A stretch of 64,000 bases of DNA. It comes from Gordonibacter faecis. GTDB lineage: Bacteria; Actinomycetota; Coriobacteriia; Coriobacteriales; Eggerthellaceae. The notes under the pieces are model-generated. The model worked only from the letters and a program-made list of their open reading frames with translations, was not told where the DNA came from and did no database searches. Of this stretch, positions 8,521 to 16,867 are shown piece after piece (the stretch's first letter is position 1; every line of letters begins with the position of its first letter). The stretch lies in contig NZ_JASJEU010000003.1 in the NCBI RefSeq assembly GCF_030077735.1, positions 1 through 64,000 on the forward strand, read 5' to 3'. Made by a program: the position numbers and the translations under genes.

Positions 8521-8673
8521 CTAGTTCTCTTCCTCGAGTTTCTCGAACTCGTGATGGCCGCAGTTGGGGCAGGCGGGAAGTTTCTCTGTGTCGCTGGTAA
8601 TTCTTACAATGTAGCCGCAGTTCTCGCAGCGGTAGCGTCCCTCGCCGGGTTGGTCACCTGTTTTGAACTCCAT
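8521..8673 (-). CDS. Small zinc-ribbon (rubredoxin-like) protein
   Basis: A 50-residue protein with two CxxC pairs (C16/C19 and C35/C38) spaced like a rubredoxin-type zinc ribbon, and an acidic C-terminus. A strong AAAGGAGAT ribosome site lies just upstream of the ATG at 8673, and this start is preferred over longer in-frame versions. Such proteins are common and mostly uncharacterised; a structural zinc or iron site is likely. It is divergent from the downstream kinase. A GC-rich hairpin (8438-8475) lies downstream but has no T run. Confidence 0.75.
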   Translation of the reverse strand: MEFKTGDQPGEGRYRCENCGYIVRITSDTEKLPACPNCGHHEFEKLEEEN

Positions 8674-8917
8674 GGCCGATCTCCTTTCGTATGCGGGCAG
8701 TGGGTCAGCAGCGAGCCTACCATGGGTTGCGTTGCGTACGGTGGCGCGGGGGAAACGCTTCGTCGAGCATTCGGCGACGACGCTTCTTTCGATGTGGGCG
8801 AAAACGCGCCGCGCTGAGCACGAGGACGGATATAATAGGCAGGAGAGAGGGGTCGCGAAACGCGTCGTCGTAAGGGCGGGTGTGCGGGTTCGCGAAGAGG
8901 CAGCGAAGGGGAGGCGC

Positions 8918-10120
8918 ATGGGCGCATCAAATTTCAGCGAGGACGTGCTCGCGGGCAAAAGCGAGCACTACGGGCGCGTCGTTGAGGACTTGAGGGCGCG
9001 CTACCACTTCGACTTCGTGGCCATGGGGCTCACAGCGTTCATCGGCGCGCCGCTCAAGTGGATTTACAGCGCTGGCGCCTCCGACGAGCGGCACCATCGC
9101 ATTGTGCTTGCGCCTGGTCACGGCATTGGTGGCATCACCATCAAGGCGGGCAAGCCCATGATGTTCACGAACATCGACGCCGAGATTGACCCGCGCGAGT
9201 ATTCGTCGTACCCCATCGTGTTCGCCGAGGACCTGCATAGTTTCTGTGCGCTGCCGCTCGTGAAGAAGGGGCGCGTGGTGGGCGCTATTTTGTGCGCCTT
9301 CCGCACGGTGAGTGACGCGCACCGTGGGTGCTACGAGCGCTTCATAGCTGACTTGGGCGGCCATCTGGCCGACTTCGACGTAGTCACCGACGACTTTATG
9401 GACTTTGAGCGCATAGCCGAAGAAAAGCGCGAAGACGACGCAGCCGACAGCCCCGTGCTGGTACATTCCGAAATATCGCGCGTTATTGCTGCTCAGGAGG
9501 CCGAACGCAAGCGCATTTCGCGCGAGCTGCACGACGGCATCGCGCAGGAGTTGCTGGGCATCTCGTTTCTGCTGAAGCGTCTTGAGCCACATCTGTCGCA
9601 CGATGACGAAGCGCGCCAGCTGTTCTTCGAGGCGAACAACGACATCGACCGCATCTTGGACGAGTTGCACAACCTCTCGGTTGAGCTGCGTCCCTCCGCG
9701 CTTGACCACCTGGGGTTCATTCCCGCGCTGCGCTCGCAGGCGGCGGTGTTTGAGAAGACGTATGGCACCGAGATTGTGTTTGAAGGTAACCTCTCGCGTA
9801 AGCGCTTCGACCCGGCGTTGGAAACGCAGGCGTACCGCATCTGCCAAGAGGCCATTCTTAACGCGTGCAAGTATTCGGGTGCCGACACGGTGTACGTCAC
9901 GCTGGAAGATGCCGACGGCTGGCTGCATGCCACCGTGGTCGATCACGGCTGCGGCTTTGATGTGGAGCGGCCAACCATTAAAGGTTCAGGGTGCGGCCTT
10001 TCGGGCATGCGCGAGCGTGCGCGGCTTATTGGGGCGTCGCTCACGATGGAATCGAGTACAGAGGGTACCTGCGTGACGCTGGTGGCACCCTTGTCCATAG
10101 GCGAAGGGGGGCAGCGGTGA
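8918..10120 (+). CDS. GAF-domain sensor histidine kinase (NarX/DegS-type HisKA_3)
   Basis: A 400-residue soluble kinase without membrane segments. An N-terminal GAF-like sensor (about 10-150) is followed by a HisKA_3 dimerisation helix with H205 in ISRELHDGIAQE, and an HATPase domain (about 290-395) with N box EAILNACKYSG and G box GSGCGLSGM. The ATG at 8918 follows GAAGGGGAGG; a longer in-frame ORF would overlap the zinc-ribbon gene on the other strand and is less likely. The stop TGA overlaps the GTG of the response regulator. The pair converges on the nap operon, so control of anaerobic respiration genes is plausible but inferred. The GAF ligand is unknown. Confidence 0.88.
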   Translation: MGASNFSEDVLAGKSEHYGRVVEDLRARYHFDFVAMGLTAFIGAPLKWIYSAGASDERHHRIVLAPGHGIGGITIKAGKPMMFTNIDAEIDPREYSSYPIVFAEDLHSFCALPLVKKGRVVGAILCAFRTVSDAHRGCYERFIADLGGHLADFDVVTDDFMDFERIAEEKREDDAADSPVLVHSEISRVIAAQEAERKRISRELHDGIAQELLGISFLLKRLEPHLSHDDEARQLFFEANNDIDRILDELHNLSVELRPSALDHLGFIPALRSQAAVFEKTYGTEIVFEGNLSRKRFDPALETQAYRICQEAILNACKYSGADTVYVTLEDADGWLHATVVDHGCGFDVERPTIKGSGCGLSGMRERARLIGASLTMESSTEGTCVTLVAPLSIGEGGQR

Positions 10121-10761
10121 TTCGCATTGTATTGGCCGACGACCACGAGGTGGTGCGTGCCGGTTTCAAGATGATTCTCGAACAGGATGCCGAGATTTCG
10201 GTGGTGGCGGAAGCGGCCGACGGCGAGCAGGCTTACGCCATCGTGGCGCGCGAGCATCCGGATGTGCTGCTGATGGATATCTCCATGCCGCCGGGGCAAA
10301 GTGGGCTTGTGGCCTGCGAAAAGATTGCGCGGGACTTTCCGTCCACCAAGATAGTAATTCTCACGATGTTTGCCGAGCCGGAATATTTGTTCTACACGCT
10401 GCGCGGCGGCGCGTCGGGCTATGTGTTGAAGAACTCCACGTCGGAGGAATTGCTCAGCGCGGTGCACGCCGTGGCGGGCGGGGGAAGCTACATTCATCCC
10501 AAGATGGCAAGCCTGCTCACCAAGCAGCTGGTGGGCGCGAGCGAGGAAGAAGATCGCTCGTACCAGCACCTGTCGAACCGTGAACTGGAGATACTCCAGC
10601 TTCTGGCCAAGGGCTACACGAACAAGGAAATATCCGAACGTATCTTCCTCTCGGTAAAAACCGTGGAGGCGCATCGTTCGAAGATCTACAAGAAGCTGGG
10701 GTTCGCGTCGCGTGCCGACTTGGTGTCCTACGCGCTCAAGCACAAGCTGCTGGATGTGTAA
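10117..10761 (+). CDS. NarL/FixJ family response regulator
   Basis: A 214-residue regulator. The receiver domain (1-120) has D8/D9, phospho-acceptor D54 in LLMDISMP, and the T/K switch residues. The LuxR-type helix-turn-helix (about 148-205) contains LSNRELEILQLLAKG and the recognition segment SVKTVEAHRSKIYKKL. It starts at GTG 10117, overlapping the kinase stop by four bases (GTGA), behind GAAGGGGGG. It is the cognate partner of the preceding kinase and probably binds promoters as a phosphorylated dimer. Its targets may include the convergent nap operon, by location only. Confidence 0.92.
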   Translation: MIRIVLADDHEVVRAGFKMILEQDAEISVVAEAADGEQAYAIVAREHPDVLLMDISMPPGQSGLVACEKIARDFPSTKIVILTMFAEPEYLFYTLRGGASGYVLKNSTSEELLSAVHAVAGGGSYIHPKMASLLTKQLVGASEEEDRSYQHLSNRELEILQLLAKGYTNKEISERIFLSVKTVEAHRSKIYKKLGFASRADLVSYALKHKLLDV

Positions 10762-10799
10762 CGCCTCAGGTTACACGCGCGGGTAAGGGGCCCGCAAGT

Positions 10800-11708
10800 C
10801 TACGCTTCCACCCGCTCGCCCGCAGGTGCTTCGGCAGGCTTTGCGCTTCTGACCAGGCCCAACGCCAGTGCGCGCGTGGGGCACGCATCCACACACGACC
10901 CGCAGGCCATGCAGTCGCCGGCGCGCACGAGGATGTCGCGCTCGGTGAGTACCGGGTCAAGGATGGAGGGGTCGGCCAGGCACGCCTTCCGACACGCGTC
11001 GCAGTGGATGCACGCCTCGCGGTCGTACTTCACGTTCACCATACCCACGCGGCCGAGCGCCTCGTAGAAGCCGCCGAGCGGACAGAGTGCTCGGCACCAC
11101 ACGCGGTGTCCCCAGAAAAGCTCGGCCACCACAATGGCGGCAAGCACCCACACGCCAGCCACGGCGCCGAACACGATACCCTTGTTGAGCGCGCTGATGG
11201 GTGAAAACGCTTCAAACACAGGAAAGCTCGTCAGGGCCGACAGCACCAGCACCGCCAGTGCAATCCACAGCTTCGCATGTCGCGGCACCGGCGTTTCGCG
11301 CACCTTCAGCCCCAGCTTGCGGCGCACCGCATCAACCAGCTCCAGCAGCAAGTTCACCGGGCAAATCCACCCACAAAACGCCCGGCCACGCACCAGTCCG
11401 TACACAATGAGTACGGGCAGTGCCGCCAAGAGCCAGTCAAGTTCGAACGTTTTTGAGGCGGCGACGACCTGAAGGGCCCCGAAGGGGTCCAGGAGGGTTA
11501 CCCCTCCCACGGTTGAAGAGGAAAGACTGCCGAAAAAGGGGAGGTCGGCAGGAGTGGAAACAGGGTCGTCGCCGCCAACGGACACCCCGAACAGGCTCCA
11601 ACCAGCCAGAAGTACCGGCGCCGCAAACAATACGAGCGCGACTACCTGTACGCCATGGCGCAGCCAGGACCATTTGAATGAGTGCGAGGTGTTCGGGGTG
11701 CGTTTCAT
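10800..11708 (-). CDS. napH: NapH-type quinol dehydrogenase membrane subunit
   Basis: A 302-residue membrane ferredoxin. Four membrane helices carry two CX3CP motifs (C112-C116-P117 and C205-C209-P210), the signature of NapH/NosR-type quinol oxidising proteins. The C-terminal cytoplasmic part binds two [4Fe-4S] clusters (C233/236/239/243 and C266/269/272/276). It would take electrons from menaquinol and pass them with NapG to the NapA/NapB side. It is last in the operon and its start codon overlaps the napD stop (ATGA). It converges with the response regulator gene 38 bases away. Confidence 0.85.
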   Translation of the reverse strand: MKRTPNTSHSFKWSWLRHGVQVVALVLFAAPVLLAGWSLFGVSVGGDDPVSTPADLPFFGSLSSSTVGGVTLLDPFGALQVVAASKTFELDWLLAALPVLIVYGLVRGRAFCGWICPVNLLLELVDAVRRKLGLKVRETPVPRHAKLWIALAVLVLSALTSFPVFEAFSPISALNKGIVFGAVAGVWVLAAIVVAELFWGHRVWCRALCPLGGFYEALGRVGMVNVKYDREACIHCDACRKACLADPSILDPVLTERDILVRAGDCMACGSCVDACPTRALALGLVRSAKPAEAPAGERVEA

Positions 11709-11962
11709 TTCGTTGATGCCTTCTGAATCGTGGGGTCGTCCTCAAAGTTGGCGTATACCAAATTGACGCCGGTCACGCCTTCAATACCAATAAACGTGCT
11801 GGCGATGTCGTGTGAATCATCCAGCGTGTCGGCTTCCACGGTCACCACCACTTTGTAGTTGTTGATCTCGTGCACCTCAACGCCGTTAATGTGCGCCAGC
11901 GCCTCGGCCACTTGTACGGTGAGCTGCGGTGCCGTTTCTACGACGAGGCTTGAAATAACCAT
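11705..11962 (-). CDS. napD: NapD-type chaperone for the nitrate reductase signal peptide
   Basis: An 85-residue ferredoxin-fold protein starting MVISSLVV, typical of NapD, which binds the twin-arginine signal of NapA and delays export until the molybdenum cofactor is in place. The ATG at 11962 has an AAGGAG site 7 bases upstream, so the 23-residue upstream extension is rejected. Its position between the cytochrome and NapH genes of the nap operon supports the call. Confidence 0.85.
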   Translation of the reverse strand: MVISSLVVETAPQLTVQVAEALAHINGVEVHEINNYKVVVTVEADTLDDSHDIASTFIGIEGVTGVNLVYANFEDDPTIQKASTK

Positions 11963-12040
11963 GGTGCGCTCCTTGTTTAGCCTAGTGGTGCCGGGGCGAC
12001 GGAGGGGGTCGCCCCGGCGGGGGAGGAACAATGAAAGGTG

Positions 12041-12373
12041 CTAGCCCTGCACGTGGCAGGTGTTGCACTGTTCGTGCGTTGGGTCAATCTCAAGCGTTTG
12101 CGCCGAGCCGTCCACATAGTGGTCGTCGGGCAGCGCCACCGAGCCGTTCAGCATGGGGTTCGCGTTCTCGTTCGCGCCGTGGCAGCCGTAGCAGCCCGAA
12201 GCGCCCAAGGTCTCGAAGCGCCCCTCGTGCGTCGGCGGCATGACCGGAGGAGCGCCCGCCGGGGTGTCTGCGCCGCTGTTACTTGCAGGAGCTTCGCTCG
12301 CGCAGCCTGCCACCGCCAGCGACCCCATGGCCATTGCCAGCACGAGCGCGCCCGTTACCAGGTTCTTTCTCAT
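12041..12373 (-). CDS. napB: NapB-like dihaem c-type cytochrome lipoprotein
   Basis: A 110-residue exported protein with two haem-binding CxxCH motifs: CYGCH (C61, C64, H65) and CNTCH (C103, C106, H107). The C-terminal CNTCHVQG tail resembles NapB. Unlike proteobacterial NapB, it has a lipobox (AVAGC, Cys24), so it should be membrane-anchored, which fits an organism without an outer membrane. A proline- and alanine-rich linker follows. ATG 12373 has GAGGGGTGA upstream; an in-frame GTG at 12382 overlapping the napA stop is the alternative. It would relay electrons to NapA. Confidence 0.82.
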   Translation of the reverse strand: MRKNLVTGALVLAMAMGSLAVAGCASEAPASNSGADTPAGAPPVMPPTHEGRFETLGASGCYGCHGANENANPMLNGSVALPDDHYVDGSAQTLEIDPTHEQCNTCHVQG

Positions 12374-12378
12374 GGCAC

Positions 12379-14943
12379 TCACCCCTCAGCCTTCGTGATA
12401 GAGACGCAGGTCTTCTTGTAGTCCGGCTCTTTCGATAGCGGGCAGTACGTGTCCTGCACCGCCAGGTTAATCAGCGCTTCCTCGGCGAAGAACGGTGCGA
12501 ACACGATACCTTCCTGCGGCTCGGTGCGCCCGGCTGTGGACGCCTTGATGTCGAACTCGCCGAAGCGCGACTTCACGTGTACGAGGTCGCCATCCTTCAC
12601 GCCCAGCTTGGAGGCGTCGTTCGGATGAATGTTCAGCAGCGCCTCGGGCAGTGCACGGTCAAGCTCGGGCACGCGGCGGGTCATGGTGCCGGTATGCCAG
12701 TGCTCCAGCAAGCGGCCGGTGCAGAAGTAGAACGGGTATTCCTCGTCGGGTGTTTCCGCCGGCGGCTCGTAGGGGCGGAACACCACGGAGGGCTTGGTGT
12801 TGGCTGACTTGTAGAAGCTGATATTGTTCGCCAGGCCCTTCTTGCCGTACTGGGCCACGCCCACCTCGTCGAAGCCGTCGGTCTGCTTGCCGTCGGCGAA
12901 GCGCCAGTGCGTTTCAAGCCACTTACCGTCAACTTCGCGCACGGGCCACGTCATGCCGTGATGCGTCAGGTATTCCTCGTAGGGGGCCAGCTGCTTGGCT
13001 TCCATCTTCAGCTTCGCGCCGAACGTGCCGTCGGCGTCGTCGTTGATAGCCTTGGCCTTGTCGTTCATGCTCGGGTTCGAGAAGATGCGGTATTCCTCCC
13101 AGAGCAGGCGGTTCGTCTCGCGGTCGTCGTTCTTGAAGTTCGCGGCATCCTTGTCGTAGATGAAGCCGAACAGGTGGTCAAACGCGTCCTTACCGTCAAT
13201 CTGCTCGCCGTCGAGTACGCGGCGCGCCACTTCCATGAACGCCCACAAGTCCCACTTGGCCTCGCCCGGCGGATCCACGGCCTTCTCGAACACCGACGAG
13301 CGGCGCTCGGCGTTGCCGAACTGGCCTTCGCGCTCAACCCACAGCGCCACGGGCAGTACCACGTCGGCGTACTGGGTGGACAGCGTCGGGTACACCTCGT
13401 TCACCACGATAAACGTGTCGAAGATGCCCTTCTTGTCACCGCGACCGAGGAAGCGGGTGAGGTTCGGCATGGACTGTGCCCAGTTGTTGTGGGCCGACCA
13501 CAGAAAGTCGAGGTTGCCCTTGGACATTTCGCGGAAGATTTTCACCGTGTGCATGCCGGGCTTCTGGATGGCGTCGAGGTAGCCCTCGGGCAAATCCCAA
13601 ATGGCCTCGGTGTAGCGGCGGTGCTGCGCGTTGGCCACCAGCAGGTCGGCCGGCAGGCGGTGTGAGAACGTGCCCACTTCACGCGCCGTGCCGCAGGCGG
13701 TCGGCTGGCCGGTGAGCGAGAACGGGCCGCAGCCCGGGCGGGCAATCTTGCCGGAGAGCAGGTGGATGTTATAGATGTTGTGGTTCATCCACGTGCCGCG
13801 GTTGTGCTGGTTCACGCCCATGGTCCACAGCGACATAATGTTCTTGCTCGGGTCGGCGAACTCCAGCGCGAGCGCCTTCAAGTCCTCCACCGGCACGCCG
13901 GAAAGCTCGGAGGTGTATTCGAAGGTGTAGGGCGCCAGGCGTGCGGCGTATTCCTCAAAGGTGATGTTGCTCACCTTGTCGACGGACTGGCCGATTTCGC
14001 TCGCATCGTAGCCGTCCTCGGTGGCGTTGCCGATATTTTCGGTACCCTGTTTGAACTGCAAGTGGTCGTTCACGAAGGCCTCGTCGTACTTCTTGTTCTG
14101 CACGAGGTAGTTTGCGATGCAGTTGGCTATGGCAAGGTCGGTGCCAGGCTTGAATAGCATGACGGTGTCGGCGCTCACGGATGTGCGCGTGCGCAACGTG
14201 CCCAGGTCGTAGTGTTTTACGTTGCGGCCGGAAAGCTTGCGGGCCGTCAGGCGCGAGTACAGCATGGGGTGCGCTTCGGCCATGTTGGCGCCCCAGGTGA
14301 CGAACACGTCAGCGGTGTCAAGGTCAGCGTAGCAGCCAGCCGGCTCGTCGGTCTGGAATACGTTCATGAAGCCCACCACAGCACTTGCCATGCACAGGCG
14401 TGCATTCGGGTCGACGTTGTTGGACAAAAGACCCGCCTTGATGAACTTGGCGCACGCATAGCCCTCGGTGATGGGCTGCTGGCCGGAGAGCCAAAACGCC
14501 AGGCGGCTCTTATCGTTCTTCCACGTTTCCTTCAGCTTGGACGACACTAGCTCAAGCGCCTCGTCCCACGTGGCCTCGCGCAGGCCCTCGTCGGTGCCCT
14601 TGGTGGACTTGTCCTCGCGAATGAGCGGCTTCGTCAGGCGGTCGTCTCCGTAGAGAATCTTGCCCAGGTAGTAGCCCTTCACGCAGTTCAGGCCCTTGTT
14701 GGACTGGTTGTCTGGGTCGCCGGTCACGCTGATCAGCTTGCCATCTTTCACCTCGCACAACACACCGCAGCCGCAGCCGCAGAAGCGGCAGACTGCCGTG
14801 TACTTCTGACCCTCACCCGATGCGGCGCCTGCCGGCTGGGACCCGCTTGAGCAGCCGGTTGCCGACGCGAGCGTTCCCGCTGCAGCGGCGCTTGCCAGTG
14901 CGACGGCGGTCGCCTTGACAAATGCTCGTCTTGAGATGTCCAT
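12379..14943 (-). CDS. napA: Periplasmic nitrate reductase-like molybdopterin oxidoreductase, catalytic subunit
   Basis: An 854-residue Mo-bisMGD enzyme of the DMSO reductase family. A twin-arginine signal (SRRAFVK, residues 4-10) directs Tat export. A [4Fe-4S] site is formed by C52, C55, C59 and C87. C184 in ARLCMASAVVGF matches the Mo-ligand cysteine context of NapA. The C-terminal molydopterin dinucleotide-binding domain begins near residue 735. It would reduce nitrate to nitrite outside the membrane. The ATG at 14943 has an AGGAGGGG ribosome site. The Cys31 after the signal region (ATGC) hints at possible lipidation. Neighbouring napG, napB, napD and napH genes support nitrate over other oxyanions, but the substrate is not proven. 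Confidence 0.87.
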   Translation of the reverse strand: MDISRRAFVKATAVALASAAAAGTLASATGCSSGSQPAGAASGEGQKYTAVCRFCGCGCGVLCEVKDGKLISVTGDPDNQSNKGLNCVKGYYLGKILYGDDRLTKPLIREDKSTKGTDEGLREATWDEALELVSSKLKETWKNDKSRLAFWLSGQQPITEGYACAKFIKAGLLSNNVDPNARLCMASAVVGFMNVFQTDEPAGCYADLDTADVFVTWGANMAEAHPMLYSRLTARKLSGRNVKHYDLGTLRTRTSVSADTVMLFKPGTDLAIANCIANYLVQNKKYDEAFVNDHLQFKQGTENIGNATEDGYDASEIGQSVDKVSNITFEEYAARLAPYTFEYTSELSGVPVEDLKALALEFADPSKNIMSLWTMGVNQHNRGTWMNHNIYNIHLLSGKIARPGCGPFSLTGQPTACGTAREVGTFSHRLPADLLVANAQHRRYTEAIWDLPEGYLDAIQKPGMHTVKIFREMSKGNLDFLWSAHNNWAQSMPNLTRFLGRGDKKGIFDTFIVVNEVYPTLSTQYADVVLPVALWVEREGQFGNAERRSSVFEKAVDPPGEAKWDLWAFMEVARRVLDGEQIDGKDAFDHLFGFIYDKDAANFKNDDRETNRLLWEEYRIFSNPSMNDKAKAINDDADGTFGAKLKMEAKQLAPYEEYLTHHGMTWPVREVDGKWLETHWRFADGKQTDGFDEVGVAQYGKKGLANNISFYKSANTKPSVVFRPYEPPAETPDEEYPFYFCTGRLLEHWHTGTMTRRVPELDRALPEALLNIHPNDASKLGVKDGDLVHVKSRFGEFDIKASTAGRTEPQEGIVFAPFFAEEALINLAVQDTYCPLSKEPDYKKTCVSITKAEG

Positions 14944-15046
14944 GACACCCCTCCTTCTATTCGCTCCCTGTACGCTCTTCATGCTGTTCCACCCGTTTCC
15001 TCAAACGGAGTAACGCAAACCTCAAGCTGGCCGCGCGCGTGATGCG

Positions 15047-15655
15047 CTAGCCAGACGCCTGCTCGGCGCGCTCGGCGGCCGGCGCAATGCGAATGGCCAC
15101 CACGGGGTCGTCCACCACACAGCGCTCTACGCAGAGGCCACATCCAACACACGCGTCTTCGTCGATGACGGGGGCGAACACCGAATGGATGGCGTCGCCC
15201 TCGCGCAGGCGGTAATCAATATGAATAGCCTGGTCAATGAGGGGGCAGGTGCGGTAACACACCTCGCAGCGCATGCCTTGGAAGGCGATGCAGACATCCT
15301 CATCAATAACGGCTACGCCCATGCGCACCTCCGAGCGCGCGCTAATATCGCGGAGCGCGCCGGTGGGGCAGGCGGAAACACAGGGGAAATCTTCACAGAG
15401 GCGGCACGCCTGGGCGCGCGCGTCGATGACCGGCGTACCCACGGCAAAACCCGCATCGTCGCGGGCCGGGGAAAGGGCCAGGTAGGGGCATGCTTCAATG
15501 CACTTGCCGCACTTGATGCAACGGGAGAGGAAGTCCTGTTCGCTCTGCGCGCCGGGCGGGCGCAGGAGGCTTGCCTGACCACGCGCGGCGTAGGCAACGC
15601 CCTGGAAGGCAACGACTGCGGCCGAAAGGCCTGCTATGATGCTCGAAAGTTTCAT
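15047..15655 (-). CDS. napG: NapG/MauM-type ferredoxin with four [4Fe-4S] clusters
   Basis: A 202-residue exported iron-sulfur protein with four cysteine quartets: C46/49/52/56, C84/87/92/96, C122/130/133/137 and C169/172/175/179, the MauM/NapG pattern. An N-terminal hydrophobic segment (residues 5-24) has no twin-arginine pair, unlike E. coli NapG, so export would differ or it may stay anchored. It is first in the nap operon and should pass electrons from NapH to NapB/NapA. ATG 15655 follows a GAGGGAG site. Confidence 0.85.
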   Translation of the reverse strand: MKLSSIIAGLSAAVVAFQGVAYAARGQASLLRPPGAQSEQDFLSRCIKCGKCIEACPYLALSPARDDAGFAVGTPVIDARAQACRLCEDFPCVSACPTGALRDISARSEVRMGVAVIDEDVCIAFQGMRCEVCYRTCPLIDQAIHIDYRLREGDAIHSVFAPVIDEDACVGCGLCVERCVVDDPVVAIRIAPAAERAEQASG

Positions 15656-15675
15656 CCACTGCTCCCTCTTTGTGT

Positions 15676-15690
15676 GCATCTTATGATGCG
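15676..15690. promoter_or_regulatory. Small palindrome upstream of napG
   Basis: GCATC-TTAT-GATGC lies about 21 bases before the napG start codon. It could be an operator or part of the leader. No clear FNR or NarL box is visible. Confidence 0.25.
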
Positions 15691-15743
15691 CTAAAGCAGG
15701 CCCGCTGCCTATCGGGGCAGTCCCGGGGCGCATTGAGGGAACC

Positions 15744-15767
15744 CCCTCAAAGAGGCGAGGGTTTTTT
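15744..15767 (+). terminator. Terminator-like hairpin in the napG upstream gap
   Basis: CCCTC and GAGGG flank an 8-base loop and are followed by six T residues on the plus strand. No plus-strand gene precedes it closely, so its use is unclear. Confidence 0.35.
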
Positions 15768-15797
15768 CCTATTCTTTCAGTGGGTGAAAGAAGTGCG

Positions 15798-16577
15798 TTA
15801 CTGAGAAATGCGTATGCCCACGTACACGGCGGTTTCGGGCAAGCCTTTCACGCTATACACGTCAGAGAGCGCGATGGCGGAAATGCGCCAGTTGTACGTG
15901 GTGCCGTTTGCGTCCATTGACCCGGCCAAATAGGTGTTGCCCGCCTCGTCTTCGGCGGGCTCGCCCGCGGTAGAAAGGTCGAAGCCCTCGGCGGCTGCAG
16001 CGGCCTGAAGAGCGCCCACTACGCTGCCGGAAGAGAAGTCGGCGTACTTCACGCGCAGGCCGGAAGAGCCGTCGGAATCCTTCGTCAAGCGCCACGAGCC
16101 GTTGAGCAAAAGTGTGGCATCGGCGGCCGAGAGGCTGGAAATGCCCTTCGCGTAGAAGGCGGCGGCCTCCAGTTCGCTCACGTCGTCGGGCAACTTTACC
16201 ACGTCGAGCACGCCTGCGTCGTCGCCTTCGGTGGCAGTGAGATCAAGCACGGTGTAGCCCGCTTCGGCAAAGGTGCCGCGGATGCCCTCATCGTCGAGGG
16301 CCGCCAGGGAGGCGAGGTTCGGTAAGCTTTCAGTTGAAGCAGGGCGGGCGAGGTTTTGCTCGATGCTTGCCTGGGTGCGCTCGGCTGAATGGGTCACCGT
16401 ATCAATGATGGTGAAGAGGAATATTCCCCCTATGATGGCCGCCGCCACGATGAAGCCAATCATGACCATCATCTGGGGTTTTGGCGCGTCAAGGGGGCGC
16501 GCGAGCGAGCTTCCGTCCAGGTAGCGAACGGGTCCGTCACCCGCGTTATAAGCGTTTTTGCGCGCGTTGAAAAACAT
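15798..16577 (-). CDS. Membrane-anchored protein of unknown function
   Basis: A 259-residue protein that I do not recognise. Residues 1-35 are cytoplasmic, one helix spans about 36-58, and the rest is an extracytoplasmic, acidic, alanine- and serine-rich domain ending in a hydrophobic beta-rich stretch. ATG 16577 has an AGGAG site 8 bases upstream; a longer ORF adds 19 residues without a ribosome site. It has its own promoter with a perfect TATAAT (minus strand, 16617-16612). It is not obviously linked to the nap operon downstream or to TerC, which is divergent. Confidence 0.65.
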   Translation of the reverse strand: MFFNARKNAYNAGDGPVRYLDGSSLARPLDAPKPQMMVMIGFIVAAAIIGGIFLFTIIDTVTHSAERTQASIEQNLARPASTESLPNLASLAALDDEGIRGTFAEAGYTVLDLTATEGDDAGVLDVVKLPDDVSELEAAAFYAKGISSLSAADATLLLNGSWRLTKDSDGSSGLRVKYADFSSGSVVGALQAAAAAEGFDLSTAGEPAEDEAGNTYLAGSMDANGTTYNWRISAIALSDVYSVKGLPETAVYVGIRISQ

Positions 16578-16620
16578 GAGTATACTCCTGAGGGGTTTGT
16601 GTGCTTTGCGCATTATAGCA

Positions 16621-16649
16621 TTGTTCGCCAGCACGCCTCATGATAGGAT
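16621..16649 (+). promoter_or_regulatory. Promoter of the riboswitch-terC unit
   Basis: TTGTTC at 16621-16626 and TAGGAT at 16644-16649 are 17 bases apart, ending just before the riboswitch aptamer. Confidence 0.45.
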
Positions 16650-16659
16650 ACGCCACGCC

Positions 16660-16795
16660 CATGGGGGAGTAGTTGGCACGACAGGTCGTGCGGTGCGTTC
16701 AACATCATGGCGCTTACGAGCGTCTGGCGTACCTTAATCAACGAGACTCATGGTACGAGGCCGGTTCATACCCGCTTCGTACCATGAGTTTTTTT
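16660..16795 (+). ncRNA. yybP-ykoY-type manganese riboswitch with terminator platform
   Basis: The leader begins with GGGGGAGTAG, contains TCAACATCATGG and an ACGAGACT loop segment, all features of the yybP-ykoY Mn2+ aptamer. It ends in a perfect 13-bp stem (16746-16758 with 16777-16789) followed by seven T residues. The motif family is known to control TerC/Alx and Mn-export genes, and terC is the next gene. Mn2+ binding would be expected to favour readthrough. Confidence 0.75.
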
Positions 16796-16867
16796 GTGCC
16801 CACACCCGCGCGGGACCCCGCTTATAACGGCCGGGGGGAAGGTATTCGACAAAGGAGTAGACAAGCA

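Noticed and set aside
16673..16867. N-terminal extension of TerC
   Set aside because: This stretch is the riboswitch and terminator. TerC homology begins at the GTG at 16868 behind AAGGAG.
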